A stretch of 64,000 bases of DNA from Bacteroidia bacterium (GTDB lineage Bacteria > Bacteroidota > Bacteroidia > Bacteroidales > JAPLDU01), in assembly GCA_026391255.1 (NCBI GenBank), contig JAPLDU010000001.1, positions 42,901 to 106,900 of the forward strand. Direction: 5' to 3'. Position 1 is the first letter of the stretch. Every line of letters starts with the position of its first letter. The notes beneath the pieces are model-generated. The model ran no database searches and was not told the origin of the DNA. It saw only the letters and a list, made by a program, of their open reading frames with translations. Positions 29,383 to 36,363 of this stretch are shown piece after piece. Both the position numbers and the translations under genes were made by a program.

Positions 29383-30294
29383 TTATTTATATTTATCAAC
29401 CTGAGTCAGATATAATTTACCTCTCCTGAATCTTTCAACCCTGCAATAAATTGTAGTCAGGTTCAGCCAATCATGGAAATTATGGCTTAGAGGGGTAACA
29501 GGACAAGTAATGCCAAATTTATCCCTGGCAGTTAATATGTATTCTTTCTGTTTGTTGTACCAGTTAACTTCTTCGAAACCTGCAAATTGAAACTCATATA
29601 CTTCTCCTGTCCTATAAACAGGATTTTCCACTTCAATATATTGACCTGTTGTTTCTGTTACTAACCCATTTATTTCCTGCTCTTTATGGAAATTAAAATG
29701 ATCATAGTATTTTTTACGGATAATATGCTTGTATCCAAATGGATCCATTATCACAAAATATTCGGTATTTCCGGCAAGGGTCAGAATACCGGTAATTGTG
29801 AATTTATACTGAGAAAACTGAACCAATCCTTTATGGTACTTATAATCATAACTGTTTAAATAAAGCCTGCCTCTTTTGATTCTTTCAATGGTGCAGATCA
29901 ATTCTTTTGGAGGATTAAGCTGTTCATAATCAGATGATACACTAATATCATTTCCCATCTTATCTGAGACAATTAAGAGGTTTTCCTTGTCACCAAAGGA
30001 ATTAACTAAGGATGATGAGGCTTTTACAGGAAATAGATATCTGTTACCAGACTCATAATAAGGATTTTGCGGTTCAATAAATATTTTGCCGCTGCAGTTT
30101 ATTTTATCGATGCGACATTGAACAAACTGACCGGGAAAAAAGTGATAATCTGCATACAGATTCTTAAGGATCAGGTGTTTATTATTAAAATGATCCTTAA
30201 ATAGATAATACTCTTCATGATCAGGCATTAGTACGGTTTTATCAATGATAAACCGGTAGTACTCTCCTTCTCTGAATCTTTCAAACCCTGTCAT
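29383..30294 (-). CDS. Unrecognised protein with a duplicated OB-like module
   Basis: The 303-aa protein shows an internal repeat of about 150 residues. YYLFKDHFNNKHLILK with FIEPQNPYYESGNRYLF in the first half matches YFVIMDPFGYKHIIRK with YIEVENPVYRTGEVYEF in the second. Each half then ends with ERIKRGRLYL or ERFRRGKLYL. The G-x-I-x-IE strands and basic RGKLYL ends recall OB/S1-like beta barrels, but I cannot assign a family. There is no signal peptide. It lies 36 nt upstream of relA on the same strand. Confidence 0.55.
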   Translation of the reverse strand: MTGFERFREGEYYRFIIDKTVLMPDHEEYYLFKDHFNNKHLILKNLYADYHFFPGQFVQCRIDKINCSGKIFIEPQNPYYESGNRYLFPVKASSSLVNSFGDKENLLIVSDKMGNDISVSSDYEQLNPPKELICTIERIKRGRLYLNSYDYKYHKGLVQFSQYKFTITGILTLAGNTEYFVIMDPFGYKHIIRKKYYDHFNFHKEQEINGLVTETTGQYIEVENPVYRTGEVYEFQFAGFEEVNWYNKQKEYILTARDKFGITCPVTPLSHNFHDWLNLTTIYCRVERFRRGKLYLTQVDKYK

Positions 30295-30352
30295 CAGAGA
30301 TCTGTTAATTATCGGTCTGATACATCTGGGAAATACATGAAAAGTAACGAAA

Positions 30353-30793
30353 TCAGAGAGTTATTGTATAGTTATATACTTCAGGTACAGGTTGTTTTGA
30401 AAATTCATCCTGTTCATCTTTCTTAATATCACTTCTGACAAATGAATAAGAAATTCCACCGCCGATTTTGAAATCAATTTTAAGCCTCATGGTCTTTTTC
30501 ACACGCATTCCCCTGTTATAAGTCTTGTTATATTTCAGCATTCTGACCAGGCGTAATGCCTCTTCATCACATTCATGCCCAATGCCTCTCAGGATTTTCT
30601 CATTGCTGACTTCTCCATTGTGGTCAACATCATAACTGATATGCACAAAACCTTCGATTCTGTTATTAACAGCATCGGCCGGATAACGGAGGTTTTCTTT
30701 AATAAATTTATTCAATTCTTCCTTTCCGCCGGGATATTCGGGCAGTTTAATGAAGTCCTTTTTTTTCCTGTTTTCGTTACTCTCTTTCTTCAT
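30353..30793 (-). CDS. TonB C-terminal-domain protein without membrane anchor
   Basis: The 146-aa protein carries a TonB-like C-terminal domain: LPEYPGGKEELNKFIKENLRYP, EGFVHISYDVDHNGEVSNEKILRGIGHECDEEALRLV, then MRLKIDFKIGG. Such domains normally follow an N-terminal helix that spans the inner membrane. Here only a Lys-rich stretch precedes it, so it may be soluble or a truncated derivative. It is in line with 29383 and relA. A TAATTTTG element lies 36 nt upstream. Confidence 0.75.
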   Translation of the reverse strand: MKKESNENRKKKDFIKLPEYPGGKEELNKFIKENLRYPADAVNNRIEGFVHISYDVDHNGEVSNEKILRGIGHECDEEALRLVRMLKYNKTYNRGMRVKKTMRLKIDFKIGGGISYSFVRSDIKKDEQDEFSKQPVPEVYNYTITL

Positions 30794-30828
30794 ATCTTTC
30801 AGATAAGGTTAAAACTCATAAATCCTGT

Positions 30829-30836
30829 CAAAATTA
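30829..30836 (-). promoter_or_regulatory. -7 element upstream of the TonB-like gene
   Basis: TAATTTTG on the minus strand is 36 nt before the ATG at 30793. The -33 element is not clear. Confidence 0.4.
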
Positions 30837-31057
30837 TTCAAACCGGAGCAATCAGGAAAACGAATGTATTTATATATCGACAAAATTTTGATGATGCAGA
30901 TATTTTATTCAATGATATTCATAGTTTGAATCTGTGTATGTATACGATAACTAAATCAATGTCGAGAGATTAGAAAAACTGATTCAAGCTATAATTGACC
31001 AGCTATCTCATTTTTTCTGGTTATATTCGTCAATAAAATATCCTTAAATTTTGCAAG

Positions 31058-32329
31058 GTGGATTTTAATTTTAAACTGGTTTTCGTCTTATTATTTATCA
31101 TACTGATAGATATTTATACATTTAAAGGAGTCAGGCTTGCCTTTTTCAAAAGGATCAACAGTCCAGTTTTTAAAAGGATATTTATTTACCTTTTCTGGAT
31201 TATTACACTGATATTCATCATACTCAGTTTTTATATCTTCAAATTAAAACCTAACATCAGAAGTGTGGTTGCCTATAAGCACATTTATTTTTTTACAGGA
31301 TTGCTGGTGTTGTTATATGTACCTAAACTGATATTTATTATTTTTCATTTTATTGAAGATGTGATACATTACTTTAGGATGCTGCATTTTTTAAAAAAGG
31401 CCAGTAAAGCGATCTCATTGGGTGAAACATTACCCCCTCAGGCAAGGATGACCCTGATATCTGAAATAGGTATAGTTTTGGCCATCATCCCATTTGCATC
31501 CATTGTATATGGAATTTCAGAAGGAAAATTCAACTTTAAAGTAAAGTCAGTTGAATTATTTTTTCCGAATTTGCCGTCGAATTTTGACGGAATGAAAATC
31601 GTACAGATTTCTGATTTTCATATCGGCAGCTTTTACGGGGACAAGAAGCAGATTGAAGCCATTGTTGATCTGGTAAACGAGCAGGATCCTGATATTTTGG
31701 TTTTTACTGGTGACATGGTTAATTATACGGCCAATGAAATGGATAGTTTTATGAGCATTTTATCAGGTTTTAATGCAAAACTCGGTAAATATGCAATATT
31801 AGGTAATCATGATTACGGTGATTACCAAACATGGCAGTCTGATGATATGAAAGAGAATGATCACAGACAACTGATGAAAAATGAGCAACTACTGGGATTT
31901 AAGCTGCTGTTGAATGAGAATGTGAAGATACGGATTGATAATAATGAGATTGCACTGATTGGCGTTGAAAACTGGGGCCTACCTCCTTATAGTCAATATG
32001 GCAACTTGGATAAAGCCATGAAAGGTGTCGAAAATATTGGTTTTAAGCTGTTATTAAGCCATGATCCGACCTTTTGGGATGCAAAAGTAATTAAGAAAAC
32101 TGACATTGACCTGACTTTATCAGGCCATACACATGGAATGCAATTTGGATTTCGCATACCCGGATTAAAATGGAGCCCGGCAAAATATAAGTATCCGCGA
32201 TGGTCAGGTTTATACCAGGTTGGTAAACAATATCTTTATGTAAATGTCGGTCTTGGTTTTTTTGGATTTCCAGGCAGAATTGGCATGCCTCCGGAAATCA
32301 CCGTGATTAAACTTAGAAAAAGACAATAG
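31058..32329 (+). CDS. Membrane-anchored calcineurin-like metallophosphoesterase
   Basis: The 423-aa protein has four N-terminal hydrophobic segments (residues about 5-165). A metallophosphoesterase domain follows with KIVQISDFHIGS, VFTGDMVN, AILGNHDYGDY, LLLSHDP and LSGHTHGMQFG, a complete metal-binding set. The YkuE/YaeI-like layout is known from phosphodiesterases acting on lipid or nucleotide substrates; the substrate here is unknown. The start appears to be GTG at 31058, preceded by AAGG. Confidence 0.88.
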   Translation: MDFNFKLVFVLLFIILIDIYTFKGVRLAFFKRINSPVFKRIFIYLFWIITLIFIILSFYIFKLKPNIRSVVAYKHIYFFTGLLVLLYVPKLIFIIFHFIEDVIHYFRMLHFLKKASKAISLGETLPPQARMTLISEIGIVLAIIPFASIVYGISEGKFNFKVKSVELFFPNLPSNFDGMKIVQISDFHIGSFYGDKKQIEAIVDLVNEQDPDILVFTGDMVNYTANEMDSFMSILSGFNAKLGKYAILGNHDYGDYQTWQSDDMKENDHRQLMKNEQLLGFKLLLNENVKIRIDNNEIALIGVENWGLPPYSQYGNLDKAMKGVENIGFKLLLSHDPTFWDAKVIKKTDIDLTLSGHTHGMQFGFRIPGLKWSPAKYKYPRWSGLYQVGKQYLYVNVGLGFFGFPGRIGMPPEITVIKLRKRQ

Positions 32330-32467
32330 GAATTTGGGCTAAAGACTATGAGACATTAGTCATTTATTTTTGTGAAGATATATTAGTTTGAACTTTATAA
32401 ACTTTATAGACTTTACGAACTTTTAACTATAGCCTACAGTCTAAAGACCTAAAAAGCTATTCAAGCT
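32330..32467. repeat. Tandem ACTTTATA-type words and family B copy between convergent genes
   Basis: AACTTTATAAACTTTATAGA followed by CTTTACGAACTTTTAAC is an imperfect tandem of about 9 nt. GCCTACAGTCTAAAGACC (family B) follows and has a partial inverted mate GGCTAAAGACTATGAGACAT at the left edge. The genes on both sides are convergent. Confidence 0.55.
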
Positions 32468-32872
32468 TTACTTGAATAATTTTCCAAACATTGATTTGTT
32501 CTTTTTCTTTCCTGAGTAGTTAATATTCTTCTCATCATTTTCATTTAATATTTGCCATATATTGCTCCAGCCAGGGAAACCGCCGACATTTCTGTCGTCA
32601 ATATAAACATCAGCTTCAATTTTACGGCTGATGGACCGATCGAAAACTTCTTCGGGGTAATTTTGATTTACTGCATAAAATTCAAGTCCGTTTGCCCGGC
32701 AAAAAGCAACCGCTTCGTCCAGTTCCCTGCCTGCCCTGAATGTCCAGAGCACAAGAATGTGTCCTTTTTTTTGTAATTCTTTAAGTGTCTGAAAAGCAAA
32801 CAGTTTCTCCTCTCCTATATCAGGGTAACAATGTTCCACTATGGTTCCGTCAAAATCAACCGCTATTTTCAT
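32468..32872 (-). CDS. Capless (C0) HAD-family phosphatase
   Basis: The 134-aa HAD protein has motif I AVDFDGTIVEHCYP, motif II VLWTFRAGR and the acidic motif DVYIDDRNVGGFPGW. It lacks a cap insertion, as in the small C0 HAD phosphatases common in Bacteroidota. The substrate is unknown. The Lys-rich C-terminus (KNINYSGKKKNKSMFGKLFK) looks disordered. Confidence 0.8.
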   Translation of the reverse strand: MKIAVDFDGTIVEHCYPDIGEEKLFAFQTLKELQKKGHILVLWTFRAGRELDEAVAFCRANGLEFYAVNQNYPEEVFDRSISRKIEADVYIDDRNVGGFPGWSNIWQILNENDEKNINYSGKKKNKSMFGKLFK

Positions 32873-32895
32873 TTATCAAGTTAAGTTTATTATAG

Positions 32896-32999
32896 TTGTA
32901 AGTCATAAGTCATAAGTCGTAAGTCAACAGTCATTAGTTGTGAGGTATATTAGTCAAATGTTTATGTCTTATGTCTTATTCCTTATGTCTTATTGCATT
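32896..32999. repeat. GTCATAA tandem array with inverted partner
   Basis: GTAAGTCATAAGTCATAAGT (left) and TATGTCTTATGTCTTATTCC (right) are tandem copies of a word of about 7 nt in opposite orientation. They would form a long AT-rich hairpin between two minus-strand genes. Confidence 0.8.
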
Positions 33000-33007
33000 T
33001 TAATCAA

Positions 33008-33412
33008 TCAGAAATACTTCTCAAACAATTCAGTGATATTTTCCGGAGGTTTTTTGAGTTTACGGGTAACAGAATCAATGAATACAAGAGTAGTTTCGGC
33101 CTTATTTACCAATTCATTTTGTTCATTAAAAATTTCGTAAACGAATCTGATACTGGCAGAGGGTTTTTCATCTACTTTTGTCCTGATGGTTATCAGTTCG
33201 TCATAAAGTGATGGTTTTATATAGCGAATGTTCATTGAAATAACAGGCATAAGTATGCCATTATCCTCAATACTTTTATAAGATATGCCTGCGCTGCGCA
33301 TAAGATCTACACGGGCAATTTCATAATATTGCGGGTAATTGCCATAATACACGTATCCCATCTGGTCAGTTTCGCTGTATCTTACCCGTAATTTTGTTTC
33401 AGACTGAATCAT
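33008..33412 (-). CDS. Acyl-CoA thioesterase, 4HBT/YbgC-like
   Basis: The 134-aa hot-dog thioesterase has the 4HBT motif YSETDQMGYVYYGNYPQYYEIAR with the catalytic Asp, and IRYIKPSLYDELITIRT as the long helix-strand element. It hydrolyses short acyl-CoA or acyl-ACP; the real substrate is unknown. The start at 33412 is preferred to the longer ORF (33469) because a full promoter lies between the two. Confidence 0.87.
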   Translation of the reverse strand: MIQSETKLRVRYSETDQMGYVYYGNYPQYYEIARVDLMRSAGISYKSIEDNGILMPVISMNIRYIKPSLYDELITIRTKVDEKPSASIRFVYEIFNEQNELVNKAETTLVFIDSVTRKLKKPPENITELFEKYF

Positions 33413-33431
33413 AATAAATAATTTTGGTCGG

Positions 33432-33464
33432 CAAATATACGGATTGAGGAATAAGAAAACCAAA
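33432..33464 (-). promoter_or_regulatory. Promoter of the thioesterase gene
   Basis: On the minus strand TTTG is followed by 21 nt and TATATTTG, ending 19 nt before the ATG at 33412. Confidence 0.65.
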
Positions 33465-33527
33465 TACAATTTATACAGGTATGATATTTAGGCTATTAAA
33501 TAAGTTTCATGAAAATTACCACAGGTA

Positions 33528-33558
33528 TTTGTTTTGGATTGAAGAAAACGTATTTTTG
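33528..33558 (+). promoter_or_regulatory. Promoter of tRNA-Lys
   Basis: TTTG, 19 nt, TATTTTTG is a full consensus match. It ends 19 nt before the tRNA. Confidence 0.8.
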
Positions 33559-33577
33559 CGGCCTGATTTTTCAGAAT

Positions 33578-33650
33578 GATTTGCTAGCTCAGTAGGTAGA
33601 GCACATCCCTTTTAAGGATGGGGTCCTGGGTTCGAATCCCAGGCAGATCA
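33578..33650 (+). tRNA. tRNA-Lys (TTT)
   Basis: The 73-nt cloverleaf has acceptor GATTTGC/GCAGATC (one T-G pair) with discriminator A. The D arm is GCTCAGTAGGTAGAGC, the anticodon loop CTTTTAA gives TTT, and the T arm is CTGGGTTCGAATCCCAG. CCA is not encoded. Confidence 0.95.
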
Positions 33651-33665
33651 CCTGCAAATTAATGT

Positions 33666-33701
33666 AAAGCATTGTATGAATGAGATATACAATGCTTTTT
33701 T
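33666..33701 (+). terminator. Terminator after tRNA-Lys
   Basis: The 12-bp stem AAAGCATTGTAT/ATACAATGCTTT has a 9-nt loop and is followed by further T residues. Confidence 0.85.
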
Positions 33702-33893
33702 ATTTTCAACTGAAACAATACTGAAACTTTTTTGATTTAGGGCAATGATGGTAAACCTTTTACTTAATATTGGTATCCAAAATGATATATTATTAAATTA
33801 TTGCTATTCAATTGATTATTTACAATGCTTAGCATTAATTAATAGACTGAACAAAGATTCTGATGGTCTTAAATATAATTGATTTCAAATATT

Positions 33894-34088
33894 TCAACGT
33901 TTTTTGATTGATAAGGGATTGATTCGGTTTCGCTTCATCAGGTTTTCGATATCAGCCCTTTCACAGTAGATTTTTCGTCCGATGTGTATGATTTGAAGAA
34001 TCCCCTGTTTGTGATAGTTGTGGAACGTTTTGCTGCATATCCCCAGCATCTTCATTACCTGGGCTTTGGTCAGTTTCTCCCTTGCCAT
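33894..34088 (-). CDS. AlpA/excisionase-like helix-turn-helix protein
   Basis: The 64-aa protein is MerR-like/AlpA HTH: LTKAQVMKMLGICSKTFHNY, then IIHIGRKIYCERADIENLM. Such small proteins are excisionases or regulators of integrative elements in Bacteroidota. It lies 240 nt downstream of tRNA-Lys, a common integration target, but no integrase is present. It may be a relic or a stand-alone regulator. Confidence 0.7.
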   Translation of the reverse strand: MAREKLTKAQVMKMLGICSKTFHNYHKQGILQIIHIGRKIYCERADIENLMKRNRINPLSIKKR

Positions 34089-34209
34089 TTCAGCTATATG
34101 GCCTGACGGAGGAGGAAATTAGGATAGTGAAAGGATAATAAATTTAATTAATTTTGAGAAAATTTGAAGGAAGATAAACATAAGCATCAATTATATAAAC
34201 TTATAAACC

Positions 34210-34629
34210 ATGAGAAGTAAGATTTTATGCCTGGCAATTTTGATAAGTGCATTTACGCTCAATGTTCATGCACAATGCGGTGGTGCAGAACCAGGCACAA
34301 ATAAGCCGACCAGCATTGGCATTGTAATTTATTCAAACGATGCGGAGACTGTCTGGAATGCCATGCGGTTTGCAAATTTCTCGAAGAACCAGGGCGATAC
34401 GGTAAGTATTTTCCTACTTGGAAAAGGAGTGGAATTGGACAACCTGGTGAAGACTGATAAGAATATTAAAGAGCAGACCGATGAATTTACAGAGGCCGGT
34501 GGAACTATACTTGGCTGTGGCACTTGCTTACAAAGCCGTAAAATAAGTGAACCACAGGTATGCAAATTCTCATCTATGAAAGACCTGTATGATATTGTCC
34601 GCAAAAACAAGGTTGTTTTAACATTTTAA
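34210..34629 (+). CDS. Exported DsrE/DsrF-family protein
   Basis: The 139-aa protein has a signal peptide ending NVHAQ. Its core is a DsrE-fold: SIGIVIYSNDAETVWNAMRFANFS, VSIFLLGKGVELDNL, then GGTILGCGTCLQSRKI with two cysteines where DsrE homologues carry the active Cys. DsrE proteins relay persulfide sulfur, but most are cytoplasmic, so an exported one is notable. A TAATTTTG element lies about 53 nt before the start. It points toward the sulfur cluster but is on the opposite strand and convergent with it. Confidence 0.8.
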   Translation: MRSKILCLAILISAFTLNVHAQCGGAEPGTNKPTSIGIVIYSNDAETVWNAMRFANFSKNQGDTVSIFLLGKGVELDNLVKTDKNIKEQTDEFTEAGGTILGCGTCLQSRKISEPQVCKFSSMKDLYDIVRKNKVVLTF

Positions 34630-34703
34630 TTTTTATTTTGAATAACATAATCAGATAGGAAATTCAAGTCAATTCATTTAATAAAAAACTAAAAATTACT
34701 GTC

Positions 34704-34916
34704 ATGAAAAAAAACATGGGAAGTGCCGACAAGATAATCAGGTTGGTCATTGCGGCCATTATTGTAATTCTATATATGACCAATGTCATTTCCGGTACAT
34801 TGGGTATTATTTTACTGATACTTGCGGGGATTTTTGTGCTGACAAGTATTATTAATTTTTGTCCCCTTTATACTATTTTCGGACTAAAAACCTGTAAGGA
34901 AAAGTTAGAACAGTAA
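34704..34916 (+). CDS. DUF2892 membrane protein
   Basis: The 70-aa protein has two hydrophobic helices (IIRLVIAAIIVILYM, LGIILLILAGIFVLTSI) and the DUF2892 close FCPLYTIFGLKTC. The family is often found beside or fused to rhodanese domains (YgaP). It is 74 nt after the exported DsrE gene, so a link to sulfur handling at the envelope is plausible. Confidence 0.85.
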   Translation: MKKNMGSADKIIRLVIAAIIVILYMTNVISGTLGIILLILAGIFVLTSIINFCPLYTIFGLKTCKEKLEQ

Positions 34917-35241
34917 AATAAAATACAATATCCCAGGTGCAGGAAGCTGAAGCTTTTATTCTGATCAGTACCGGTTCAGGAAAAATAAGTACTTCCTGAA
35001 AACTCAAATATTTCCGGGATTAATTAGTGTCTGTCTTTAAACTCAATGATGATAATGATTTAAGAACAAGGATTACTCACAATCATATTAATTTTAAAAT
35101 GTGTTCGTGAGATCGCTTCGCTAAGTTAACGATTTTTGATTTTAGAAGTATTTGTAATCATCTGATTTAATGATAACATCAAAAATCTAAAATCGTTAAT
35201 CGATATTCGTCAATCAAAATATTGAACATTATTGACGGACT
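34917..35241. other. Convergent gap with hairpins, no gene
   Basis: Contains an 8-bp hairpin TTCAGGAA/TTCCTGAA (34975-35000) and a long imperfect inverted repeat: TTAACGATTTTTGATTTTAG near 35126 and AATCTAAAATCGTTAA near 35184. These could terminate transcription from both sides. Confidence 0.5.
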
Positions 35242-36363
35242 CTAATTATTTGATAAATTCTCCCGGAAGTAATAAAATAATGCCAGTGGTCTGTACACAG
35301 CGTGTGCAAACTTTGAAAATGCAAACAGGAGTACCAGTTCCATTGAAATAATGGTATGCACTAGTAAAATGTAGTGATTTGCAGGATGGTTAAAAGTAAA
35401 AAATACGGATATTTCCATCCAGAAGCCTGTAAATCCTGCTATCCAAAGAAACCATAGGAAAACGTTATCGGCAATATTTGTCTCTGCATAAGACCTTGTG
35501 GCTTTCCTGCTGCGGTAAAGGAGCATCATGCTTGTGCCATAAATCAGAAATAAACCGGCCAGGGTTCCCAATATGCGGGCAGGCCACCAGGTTGTGGTTG
35601 CCGGATCTTTCAACAGAAAATCAAGTAAAGTGGCTGCAAGTAAACCAATAAACCCCCACATCACCGACCAGTGAATAAACCATGGTTTCTGAAAAGCAGG
35701 TTTGTCCTTCCAGTATGAATCTTCTTCCAGGTCGCATGTCCGGTAACGTTTCATGGTGGCTAATTCGCCAAATACTTCTTTCCAAGAACTAAGACAGCTG
35801 TTTTTCTTTGCTTCACCTGATTTATTACTTTTCAGCCTGAGGAACATGTTCAAAAGCCCCCAGATGATTGACATTCCGGTAATAGTGAATATAACCAGTC
35901 CCATGTTATGGATCACAGCGTATGGGATCATTTTAAATATCCACCTCGATACAACATGATCTGGTTTCAGGGTAAAAAGAAAAACCCCGAGTACTAATGC
36001 CATGATTGATGTAAACAGGATGAATAAAAGCTTGTTTTTGAACAATAACTTTGTTAGGCCGGTAGGTTCGTAGCTGGCAATGGCGTAACGATGCAGGGCT
36101 GCCATGTAATTACCGGGTGCGGCCTGCCTTGGGCAGGTTTCGGAACAATCACCGCAGGCATAACACAACCATAATTCTTTGCTTTTGAGGATTTCTTCTT
36201 TTAATCCTAACATACCGTATCGTATGAACATGCGGGGGAAGTTAGCATCATTTGCCGTTAATCCACATATAGCAGTGCAATTGCCACAATTAAAACAAGC
36301 ATTGAAATCGCTGGCTCCGTATTTTGTTATTTCGGATGCAAAACCCGGATCAATTCTGGTCAT
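35242..36363 (-). CDS. qmoC: QmoC-like subunit: HdrC ferredoxin domain fused to haem b membrane domain
   Basis: The 373-aa protein has two HdrC-type [4Fe4S] motifs, CFNCGNCTAIC (residues about 23-33) and CYACGDCSETC (about 67-77). About five to six transmembrane helices with histidines follow, typical of a NarI/HdrE-like haem b domain. This fusion is the hallmark of QmoC in sulfate reducers, where the Qmo complex links menaquinone to AprAB; no aprAB is seen here. The start overlaps the hdrA stop by 14 nt, so translation is coupled. It is the last gene of the sulfur cluster. Confidence 0.85.
   Translation of the reverse strand: MTRIDPGFASEITKYGASDFNACFNCGNCTAICGLTANDANFPRMFIRYGMLGLKEEILKSKELWLCYACGDCSETCPRQAAPGNYMAALHRYAIASYEPTGLTKLLFKNKLLFILFTSIMALVLGVFLFTLKPDHVVSRWIFKMIPYAVIHNMGLVIFTITGMSIIWGLLNMFLRLKSNKSGEAKKNSCLSSWKEVFGELATMKRYRTCDLEEDSYWKDKPAFQKPWFIHWSVMWGFIGLLAATLLDFLLKDPATTTWWPARILGTLAGLFLIYGTSMMLLYRSRKATRSYAETNIADNVFLWFLWIAGFTGFWMEISVFFTFNHPANHYILLVHTIISMELVLLFAFSKFAHAVYRPLALFYYFRENLSNN

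Noticed and set aside
33578-34088. Complete integrative element at tRNA-Lys
   Set aside because: No integrase, no mobilisation genes and no second attachment repeat were found in the window.
34975-35000. TTCAGGAA/TTCCTGAA as terminator of the DUF2892 gene
   Set aside because: No T tract follows; it is listed only as a hairpin in the gap.
36350-36363. Overlap of hdrA and qmoC as an assembly error
   Set aside because: A 14-nt overlap with both frames intact is normal translational coupling.
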